A stretch of DNA of 64,000 nt, from the NCBI RefSeq assembly GCF_008801815.1, contig NZ_VZOX01000014.1; one strand, 5' to 3'. The stretch comes from Edwardsiella anguillarum. GTDB taxonomy: Bacteria; Pseudomonadota; Gammaproteobacteria; Enterobacterales; Enterobacteriaceae. Below the pieces are notes generated by a model. It made no database searches. It had not been told where the DNA came from and was given only the letters and a program-made list of their open reading frames with translations. Position numbers and translations under genes: made by a program. Shown here in pieces: positions 17,813 to 25,700 of the stretch. Each line of letters starts with the position of its first letter. Position 1 is the stretch's first letter.

Positions 17813-19117
17813 ATGCGCTCTGTTTCTAAAGTATTAATATTAAGTATTATAGGTGTTCCATTCATATCGATTGCTGCAGATGAAGGCGCTTTGCCGGTAA
17901 CAAATGATTTATCTACTGATATTGCAACCATTGTCAATAATATTGTCGGTGGTTTAAAAGTAACGCCGGAGGTAATATCTGCTTCTATTACGGGAATTGC
18001 AAATAATGTTATTCAGCCCATCAATGCCAATCTAGGGGCGGCCGGTGCCGCCATTCAGCAAAATCATGAGGGGCTTAGCGCGGCGAACACAGAGATCGCC
18101 GCGGCAAAAGGGCGTCTTGATCGGCAGCAGCAGTTTGATCAGGTCACCGGCGTGACGCTGGAGGCGAACCGTCAGCAACTGGCCGCCCATCAAGCCGAGA
18201 TCGCCGCGGCTAATGCCAACCTAGGGGCGGCCGGTGCCGCCATTCAGCAAAATCATGAGGGGCTTAGCGCGGCGAACACAGAGATCGCCGCGGCAAAAGG
18301 GCGTCTTGATCGGCAGCAGCAGTTTGATCAGGTCACCGGTGTGACGCTGGAGGCGAACCGTCAGCGGCTGGCCACCCATCAAGCCGAGATCGCCGCGGCT
18401 AATGCCAACCTAGGGGCGGCCGGTGCCGCCATTCAGCAAAATCATGAGGGGCTTAGCGCGGCGAACACAGAGATCGCCGCGGCAAAAGGGCGTCTTGATC
18501 GGCAGCAGCAGTTTGATCAGGTCACCGGTGTGACGCTGGAGGCGAACCGTCAGCGGCTGGCCGCCCATCAAGCCGAGATCGCCGCGGCTAATGCCAACCT
18601 AGGGGCGGCCGGTGCCGCCATTCAGCAAAATCATGAGGGGCTTAGCGCGGCAAACACAGAGATCGCCGCGGCAAAGGGGCGTCTTGATCGGCAGCAGCAG
18701 TTTGATCAGATCACCGGCGTGACGCTGGAGGTTCATCGTCAGCAGCTGGAGGAGTTAAACAACACGGTTAATACTTCCAACGCTAAGGTTGTACAGAATC
18801 TTTCAGGAAGGATGGATTATTTACAAGAGTGGCAGGGTATGGCGAATAATCGCATTAACGACTTAGAGAGAGTGACTGCAGAAAATAGAAAGGTATCATC
18901 TAGAGGTATTGCGGGTGTAGCCGCCATGGCTAATATTCCTACCCCAATGGATGGTGGGCTCTCTCTTGGTATCGGATATGGCTATTACGATAACCAAAAT
19001 GCCTTTGCCGTTGGTGCATCTAAATACTTTGAGACTGGCGTTGCGATTAAAGGTGGTGTTTCCTTAACCGGTAAGTATGCTGTTGTCGGCGCAGGAGCCA
19101 GCTTTAGCTTTAAGTAA
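17813..19117 (+). CDS. Trimeric autotransporter adhesin (YadA-like anchor)
   Basis: 434 residues, probably on the cell surface. A signal peptide covers residues 1-22 (basic start, hydrophobic core, cleavage near SIAA-DEG). A short N-terminal segment follows, then four 63-residue repeats rich in Ala, Gln and Asn (NLGAAGAAIQQNHEGL... LDRQQQFDQ) expected to form a trimeric coiled coil. A coiled-coil neck comes next, and the C-terminal ~75 residues form the YadA anchor, which begins G-I-A-G-V-A-A-M-A-N-I-P and ends in alternating hydrophobic residues closing with Phe-Lys. There is no obvious globular head, so binding may lie in the stalk. The flanks are AT-rich and much of the repeat array GC-rich. 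A ribosome site AAGGGG lies at 17802. Confidence 0.9.
   Translation: MRSVSKVLILSIIGVPFISIAADEGALPVTNDLSTDIATIVNNIVGGLKVTPEVISASITGIANNVIQPINANLGAAGAAIQQNHEGLSAANTEIAAAKGRLDRQQQFDQVTGVTLEANRQQLAAHQAEIAAANANLGAAGAAIQQNHEGLSAANTEIAAAKGRLDRQQQFDQVTGVTLEANRQRLATHQAEIAAANANLGAAGAAIQQNHEGLSAANTEIAAAKGRLDRQQQFDQVTGVTLEANRQRLAAHQAEIAAANANLGAAGAAIQQNHEGLSAANTEIAAAKGRLDRQQQFDQITGVTLEVHRQQLEELNNTVNTSNAKVVQNLSGRMDYLQEWQGMANNRINDLERVTAENRKVSSRGIAGVAAMANIPTPMDGGLSLGIGYGYYDNQNAFAVGASKYFETGVAIKGGVSLTGKYAVVGAGASFSFK
18023..18731 (+). repeat. Four 189-bp direct repeats inside the adhesin gene
   Basis: Copies start at 18023, 18212, 18401 and 18590, a spacing of exactly 189 bases (63 codons). They are almost identical at the DNA level, with only a handful of substitutions between copies; the fourth loses identity from 18732. 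Silent sites are conserved too, which points to recent duplication or ongoing gene conversion. Whole-codon length means copy-number change would lengthen or shorten the stalk without breaking the frame. Confidence 0.95.
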
Positions 19118-19129
19118 AAGCATGTGACT

Positions 19130-19154
19130 AAGGGCTACCACACCGGTGGCCCTT
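19130..19154 (+). terminator. Hairpin after the adhesin gene
   Basis: AAGGGCTACC pairs with GGTGGCCCTT (one U-G pair) around a five-base loop, 12 bases after the stop. A-rich rather than U-rich sequence follows, so it may act as a poor or Rho-assisted terminator, or as an mRNA-stabilising hairpin. Confidence 0.45.
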
Positions 19155-19793
19155 AAAAATATAACACCAGTAGGGATCTCTTTCATAAGCCGCGACCGTT
19201 TTCCGGTGACGCCTTTTTCATCCTTTCAATAAGCGACGTAGCCCAGCTCGTTAGACGCGGGCCTTTGGTGCGCCGCGTGCTTAAGGGGCTGCTGTCCCGG
19301 GATGCCGGATGGCGTCATTTTCCCGCGATCCGTTGCCATATGTTGATGGCGGGTACCGTTGTTGACCCGAGTTCGAGCGGCGGGCCAGCATGGAACGCTT
19401 TTCTATTCTCGAGCGTATGTTTCCGGCTCGCTCGCCGGTGCGATCTCTGCAGCGTTATTGCCTGATCGAGGAGGCCTCGGGCATAGATGAAAAAACGGAG
19501 CTGAAGAGGGCGATGCGCTGATCCGTCAAGTTCCCTTATTGGATGATTTCAAGTTAATGTTCTCATTCAGCCTTTACAGCCGTCAGTATCTACAGCACCG
19601 CAGGCCGGACGCCTATGGGCGGCGCATCATATGAACACCGGCGGGCGATGGGCCTTCACCATTTAGCGCCGGGATGGGGCGGTTTTGCTCGTTTACTGAT
19701 ATAGGAAGGGGTCACAGAGCGTGAGAGAGAGCGCACTCCGCTGCTACAATAGAGCGCCGATATCCATGGTGTCCTAGCCATTATGAGGTTTTT
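19155..19793. other. 639-base stretch without a gene
   Basis: No frame with a ribosome site or recognised product. The longest + frame (19265-19465) is Cys/Ser/Arg-rich and looks non-coding. Composition changes from AT-rich at the adhesin end to GC-rich near the transferase gene. It probably holds the promoter of the transferase gene, but I could not identify one with confidence. Confidence 0.4.
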
Positions 19794-20546
19794 ATGCACT
19801 CTTCCGCCAAAAGTATTGCGCCCCGACTGTCCCGCGATGGGGCGGCGCAGAGGGGGGATGCGGGTTTTATTCAGGGCGTTACCTGGCTCGCCTTCCCCGG
19901 TTATCCCGGTTGGATAGGCGCCTGCCGCTTCTCGCTCAGCCGCTATCGCGATGAGGGTGAATATCAAGGGATTGTGCTACCGCCGCCGCTCCGGCATGCT
20001 GCGCCGAAGCGGCAGGCCGAGTTTATTGCGGGACGCTGGGTCGCCCGCCAGGTGATGGCGGTGCTCGGGGTGCGCGATGGCGTGATTGCCCGCGGTTCGG
20101 ATCACGCCCCGCAGTGGCCGCCGGGGATTGCCGGTTCGATTAGCCACTCAGCCGGGATGGCGCTGTGTGCCGCGCACCCGACCTCCCGCCGCGGCGGCGT
20201 GGGGATCGACGTCGAAGCCTGGCTTGCGCCGTCGCGCGCGCGCACCGTTCAGCCGGCGATCGCCTCTTCGCACGAGCTGGCGGATCTGCGCGCTCGCGCA
20301 CCGGATTTCAGTCGGCTCATCACGCTGATCTTTTCGGCCAAAGAGAGTCTCTTTAAGGCCCTGTACCCCGAGGTCAATCGGTGGTTTGACTTTCATGACG
20401 CCCAGCTGACGGCCATCGACTGGCGCCAGCAGACCTTTCAGCTTACCCTGCTGACGCCGCTGGCGCCGGACTATCCGGCCGGTCGCTGCTTCCTCGGGCA
20501 GTTTCAGGCCGATGATGAGGCGATCGTCACCTTGATTTACTGTTAG
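19794..20546 (+). CDS. Sfp/EntD-type 4'-phosphopantetheinyl transferase
   Basis: 250 residues. Transfers the phosphopantetheine arm of CoA to the conserved Ser of carrier domains, converting apo-NRPS to the active form. The signature motifs are all present: K-R-x-A-E-F-x-A-G-R near residues 75-85, GSISHS near 115, GVGIDVE near 135 (the Mg-binding D-x-E), and FSAKESLFKALYP near 180. The EntD-like layout suggests specificity for an aryl or peptidyl carrier protein. The nearest obvious client is the synthetase at 22719-28421, about 2 kb away on the opposite strand. A separate enterobactin-type locus elsewhere in the genome cannot be excluded as another client. Confidence 0.92.
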   Translation: MHSSAKSIAPRLSRDGAAQRGDAGFIQGVTWLAFPGYPGWIGACRFSLSRYRDEGEYQGIVLPPPLRHAAPKRQAEFIAGRWVARQVMAVLGVRDGVIARGSDHAPQWPPGIAGSISHSAGMALCAAHPTSRRGGVGIDVEAWLAPSRARTVQPAIASSHELADLRARAPDFSRLITLIFSAKESLFKALYPEVNRWFDFHDAQLTAIDWRQQTFQLTLLTPLAPDYPAGRCFLGQFQADDEAIVTLIYC

Positions 20547-20988
20547 CGCGGGGTCGATGGGCCGACGCGGTGAAGGCGCGCTGCGCCGGCGAGCGTCCCA
20601 GCGAGAAACGCGCAGAGCTCTCTGAGCGCCGGGAAGAGTGCGGCCAAAAAAGAGCGCCGCGTGCGTAGGTGATCGCGGGCGGAGGAGAGGCTGCCTAGTG
20701 AGTCGACCTGACGCCCTGGCCGTCTGACTCAAGGCCACGCCGTTCAGAGAGGAAAATCCGTAGCGCCCCAGGATTAAATATATCGCCGAAACAAGTTGTT
20801 AGTGTACGCATAGAATTAATTTACGCGGCCTGGGAATATTTATTTATCCAGGTCACTGAAATATTTTTAAACAAAATAGAAATCGTCCTAAAAATTGCCA
20901 GCGCCTCGGATCAGCCGACTTTGTTGCATGATTGTTTAATTTGCTTGGTTATATTTGTTATTGTCACCAACCAAAAGACGAGGTCATT
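20547..20988. other. 442-base intergenic region
   Basis: The first half is GC-rich and shows no coding pattern. From about 20760 the sequence turns AT-rich up to the start of the metalloprotein gene, as would suit a promoter and leader for it, but no unambiguous -35/-10 pair was found. Confidence 0.4.
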
Positions 20989-22284
20989 ATGAAAAAGCCA
21001 TCTGACAGTAATTTCAAAAGGATTACGGCAAAAACGATCGGCGGTGCTTTATCTCAGCCTGCCGTTGAACTGGCGGCGAGCGTTGACTATTTTGCAGAGA
21101 ATAAAGTGTTCTTTGCCCTGAATAATTATATTGAGGGGCGAATTCACAACCCGGGCGCAGGCGAGCCTTATCTTCCCGAGTATCACATCGACGATGAAAA
21201 GGATGCCAAGATCGTGGAAGGCAGTATCAACGGTATCCGCGAGCCATTTGGCGAGGCATTTACATATGCCACTGAGATCCTGGATAAATACCTTAATTAT
21301 TATGGTAGCCGGCTTTTTGATGGATTAATTACGCTGTTGCTTGACAAGGATACGTCAATATATCAAATCGCAGCGACAAGCTGGGAGGAAAAAGAGAGGA
21401 GGATCTCAGTAAGAGTCGGAAAAGATACCTTTTCACTCAAAACACTAACCGATAGAAGTATTATTTATCATGAGGTTGGGCATGCGATAAATTATCAAGG
21501 CTTATTCGCGGAAGAAAACTTCCCCGCTGCATTTGCTGAGGCCTGGTGTGATATATTTGCATGCTTCTTTGTTAATCAAAATGTAAATAGCTTTGACGAA
21601 ATCGATTGGTCTATTGGGACTGGGTATGTATACCCAAGCTTTGGCTCAGATAAGATTCGTTCATTGGATCACCCTGAGAATGACACGCCAAAGTCAACAA
21701 CGCGAGTAGAACAAATCACATCCAATATGAATCGCTATCAAAAAGGTGGATTTATTCGATACTTCTTTCATCAACTTGTGAAAAAGTTATCAGAAACGCT
21801 GACGATTCGGGTGGCACTCAGTAGAGCATATGATTTGTTTTATGATTTAAGAACTAAAGTGTTTAGTAAAAATATGAAGTTGGAGGACTTCGCCGGCGAT
21901 ATCTACAGAATATACAGTCAATCTGGACACAAAGATAAAATAGCGGAACACATTCTCGTTGAAGCGATGGATGACGTTGGTTTAGATCCGGTCGTCACCT
22001 ATCGATTTTACAATGGCGGAGGATACGTAGCCAGGATTCAGGTGGTCTATATCGATCAGCAGGGCGAGACCCACACCATCGATAGCAGCCAGGTTTCTGT
22101 TGGTATCTCAACAGATGTCCAGATTCCTACGGTCGGATCAGAGCGCTGCACGATATTTGTGCAGCTCGATCTGGAGGGGTTTAAAACCTTTAAACTCTTG
22201 TTCCCGGACAACTTCAAAAGCCAGCTGATAAAAAGCTGGGGGACCGTATTCTCGCCGCAGGCGGAGATATTCCCCTTTGAATAA
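20989..22284 (+). CDS. Thermolysin-like (gluzincin) metalloprotein, no signal peptide
   Basis: 431 residues from the ATG at 20989, which has GAGG six bases upstream; the frame is open to 20932. Zinc-site residues are present: H161-E-V-G-H165, then E184-A-W-C-D188. The 19-residue spacing and the E-x-x-x-D arrangement match the M4 thermolysin pattern (third ligand Glu plus supporting Asp). There is no propeptide-like N-terminus and no signal peptide, so the protein is either cytoplasmic or exported another way. The C-terminal ~100 residues look like an added beta-rich domain. The gene is AT-richer than its neighbours, suggesting transfer. Function is unknown; peptide tailoring, a secreted toxin or a T6SS cargo are only guesses. 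Confidence 0.72.
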   Translation: MKKPSDSNFKRITAKTIGGALSQPAVELAASVDYFAENKVFFALNNYIEGRIHNPGAGEPYLPEYHIDDEKDAKIVEGSINGIREPFGEAFTYATEILDKYLNYYGSRLFDGLITLLLDKDTSIYQIAATSWEEKERRISVRVGKDTFSLKTLTDRSIIYHEVGHAINYQGLFAEENFPAAFAEAWCDIFACFFVNQNVNSFDEIDWSIGTGYVYPSFGSDKIRSLDHPENDTPKSTTRVEQITSNMNRYQKGGFIRYFFHQLVKKLSETLTIRVALSRAYDLFYDLRTKVFSKNMKLEDFAGDIYRIYSQSGHKDKIAEHILVEAMDDVGLDPVVTYRFYNGGGYVARIQVVYIDQQGETHTIDSSQVSVGISTDVQIPTVGSERCTIFVQLDLEGFKTFKLLFPDNFKSQLIKSWGTVFSPQAEIFPFE

Positions 22285-22316
22285 GCGTAATTGAGGTAGG
22301 TTGTCATGTTAGAACC

Positions 22317-22358
22317 AAACTGACAGGAAGATATAATACTATTGATTCCTGTCAGTTT
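22317..22358. terminator. Strong hairpin after the metalloprotein gene
   Basis: A perfect 13-base inverted repeat (AAACTGACAGGAA and its complement) around a 16-base AT-rich loop, 32 bases past the stop. The A-rich left edge and T-rich right edge (CAGTTTATTA) suit a bidirectional intrinsic terminator. Confidence 0.65.
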
Positions 22359-22684
22359 ATTACTGCTCGGGGTTATTCCAGGCCGCGAGCCCTGACCCGC
22401 TGGCCGATTCTCGCCGGGCGTCAATATATTATCCCCTCATTCCCTCATTCCCTCATCCTCTCGATACATACGAGAGAGGTCCCATCATGGGGTATGGCGC
22501 GTCAGGCCGCCGTTTGCATCGCTGCAGCCTCAGGTCGCGGCGCGGTGCCTAAAACGGAAGGGGCGTTTACCGGCTGAGCGGCGGTGGGCGTCCGGATGAC
22601 CGGTTTGGCCGGCATTGGTAGCGGGGATACATGCTGCTGCGCGTTTATTCGTACGGGCGGAGGGGCGGGGGAACAACGGTGGGG
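22359..22684. other. 326-base gap between convergent genes
   Basis: No gene seen. It contains a small imperfect tandem repeat (CCTCATTC-type, about three copies, 22433-22457) and GC-rich sequence. It separates the convergent metalloprotein and synthetase genes and has a hairpin at each end. Confidence 0.5.
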
Positions 22685-22711
22685 CCCACGGGATAAGCGG
22701 TATCCCGTGGG
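22685..22711 (-). terminator. Hairpin after the NRPS gene
   Basis: A perfect 11-base stem CCCACGGGATA/TATCCCGTGGG with a 5-base loop starts 8 bases after the synthetase stop in the direction of transcription. The following sequence is GC-rich with only scattered U, so it is a weaker intrinsic terminator than the stem suggests. Confidence 0.6.
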
Positions 22712-22718
22712 CGGAGGG

Positions 22719-25700
22719 TTATGCGCGAGGCAACAGATCGCTTAGCTGCTGGCTGGCGGGCAGCAGCTGCAGGGTGGTGCGATAGTCATGCGCAATGCGT
22801 TCGGCTAACGCGGCAGAGAGCTCTGCGCTGTCATAGAACAGGCTGAACGGCATGCTGTCGGCGGGAAACTGACACAGCACGATCTGGTGGTTACTGCCGC
22901 TGACGGTGCCCCGATGGTGGTACTGCACCAGGTCGTGCTCCTGGCTTTTCTGCTCCGGGTAGTTCTCAAACACAAACAGGGTGCCAAAGGGGGCGGTGGG
23001 GCGCCAGCGTTCGTCATAGCGGTTCAGATCGTGGAAGGCATGCTCTGTGCGCGGCTCGGCGGCGTCGATCAGCTGCTGTGCCACTGCGTCCAGGCTTTCC
23101 GTGAGTTTGACCCGAAGCGGCGGGGTGGCGACAAACAGCCCGACCAGGTCGGTAACCCGGCTAATCTCCACCGGGCGCCGGGTCAAGGTTGTGCCGAACA
23201 CGATATCGCGGCTGTGGGTATATTTTGCCAGCGTAATGGCCCAGGCTAACTGGCAGAGCTGGTTCAGCGTCAGGCCGTACCGGCGCGCAAAGGCCTGCAG
23301 CGGCGCGCCGTGCTGCTCCTCCAGGCGGCACTTGACCGACTGAACGCGCAGGGCATGGCCGCCGTCGTCGCAGACGTCGGCGGGAATGCGCATATTCATC
23401 GGGGCATCGGCCAGATAGGCGCCCCAGAAGTCGGCGGCGGCCCGTGTATCCTGCGCGGCCAACCAGCGCGGAAAGGCGGCAAAGCTGCTCGGCGGCAGGG
23501 GGATGCGCTCCCCGCGCGTGAGGCGCTCATAGTCCTGCCTGATTTCGCGCAGGAAGATCTGCATGGACCAGCCATCGAACAGCACATGATGGAAGGTGAA
23601 CAGCAGCAGATGGCGCCGATCGCTCAGCCGGGCCAGCGCCAGGCGCAGGAGCGGCGGTTTGCTCCAGTCGAACGGGCGCTGCCGCTCCTCGATGATGCAC
23701 TGCTGCAGGAGACGCTCGCTGTCCTGCCCCTCCCAATTCATGATGTGCAGCGGCAGCGGCACCTGGCGCGCTATCAGCGCCAGCGGCTGCCCCGGATCGA
23801 CGCTGTCGCTAAACCCGGCCCGCAGCATGTCGTAGCGGGCCAGCACGCGGCGCCAGGCGTCGGCAAAGGCCTGCCGATCCAGCGCGCCCTCCAGCTGGAA
23901 AACGAGCTGATCTATCTGATAGTCGGGGTTGGCACGGTTAAAATAGAGCAGCTCGCGTTGAAAGTCGGTGGCGGGGTAGATCGTATCCAGCGGGCCGACC
24001 TGATGCTCTAAGCGCGCGATGGTCGCCTGATCCAAGGCCACGTCCTCCAGATCGCAGGGCACCAGTCCTCCGCGGCAGCGGGGGGCGCAGCAGTGCGTCA
24101 GCAGTTGGTCTACAATCTGGCCAAAGCGCTCGCAGAGCTGCGCTAAGGTCATCCCGGCGACCTCTACGCCGGCCATCTCAACGTCGATATAGAGCCGATC
24201 TGCGCTAATCCAGGCATTGATATCCAGATCGCGCAGCGGCTTATTCGATGCGGCCACCAGATGGTGGTTAAAGTGATGCTCGATCGCCCATTCTCCCTCG
24301 CCGCCGTGGCCGAAGCGGCCCAGGAAGTTGAAGCTGACGGGGAGCTGTAGCATCGCCTGCAGCGACTGCTGAACGCCCGGATCTGGATGGTGATAGGCGA
24401 TGTGCAGGTAGTTCTCCCCCTTGTCGGGGAGGGTGCGCAGCGTCTGCTTGGTTTGCTTGATCAGCGAATCCCAGCCGCCGGCGTGCGGCGGAAGGTGGAG
24501 GGGGAAGATGCTGGTAAACCAGCCAACCGTCGCCTCGCTGCGGATCGTGTCGCCGAACGCTTTACGACCATGTCCCTCCAGCAGGAGCCCCAGACCGTGC
24601 TCGGGATGGTGCAAGAGGCGATACAGCGCGCTGATTAACAGCTCATTGATCTGGGTGCCATAGGGGTGGTTGGCCTGGCCGAGCAGCGCCTGAGTCTGCT
24701 GCGGCGTCAGGCTGATCTGGCGGCGCTGGAGCCGGCTATCGGCGGCGCCGGTACGGCAGGCGGCGATGGCGTCGGCATGGCGTAGCCAATAATCGACCTC
24801 TTGAGCGCCAGGCTGGAATGTCTCCCACTGGCTGCGGTAGCACTGGGTGTTCGAGTAGGGGGCGGGGGTGAATGCCGCCCCCTGTTCATAGTAGCTCTGC
24901 AGATCCGCGGCGATACGGCGCCAGGATACGCCGTCCACAATCAGATGATGGGCGCAAAGATAGAGATAGGTCGCACCATCGTCCGCCAGGGTGAAGCGCA
25001 GTGCCTGGAGTAAGGGGCCATGCCGCAGTTGGAATGCGGCGTTCATCTCCGCGGCCTGCCGCTCGACCTGCGACCAGCCGACGGCGTCAAGGGTCGCCAG
25101 GGTGACGTGGGCCGCCCCGGGGTCGGCAAAAAATTGCCGTCCGTCCGGCGTAAAGCGCAGCCAGAAGCTGTCGTGATAGCGGGTCAGCAGCTCAAGCGCC
25201 GACGCCAGGCGCGCATCATCCACCGGCGCGGGTAGCCTCAGGGTTATCGCCTGGTTAAAGTGCGCCGGCGCGTCGAACGCCTGCGCGAAGAACCAGCGTT
25301 GGGCGGGAAGCAGCGCGACATCCCCCGTCTGTTTGCCGAGGCAGGTTTGAGCGCTGGCGACCCATGAGGCCTGGCGGGCCATATCGGCAAAGCAGCGATA
25401 TTTCATAATATCGGCGGTGGAGAGTCGGATCCCTTGCTCCTCTAACCCGACCGAGAACAGGATGGCAGAGATGGAGTCTCCGCCCTGCGCGACGAAGTCG
25501 TCACCGAGAGTCAGGGAGGGCAGTGATAAAACGCTGGCGGCCTGGGCGAGCAGCGCCTGCTGTAGCGGCGTCAGGCTGTCATCCTGCTCGACGATGAGCT
25601 CCGGCTCGGGCAGGGCCTGGCGATCCAGTTTCCCATTGCGGTTGAGCGGGAGCTGCTCCAGATAAATCAGCTGCGCGGGAACCATATAGCTCGGCAGACG

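Noticed and set aside
18023..18731. Regularly spaced repeats considered as CRISPR
   Set aside because: Repeats are contiguous, 189 bases long and coding within the adhesin frame.
22433..22457. Tandem CTCATTCC-type repeat considered as a CRISPR or VNTR
   Set aside because: Only about three 8-base copies, no spacers; noted in the gap entry only.
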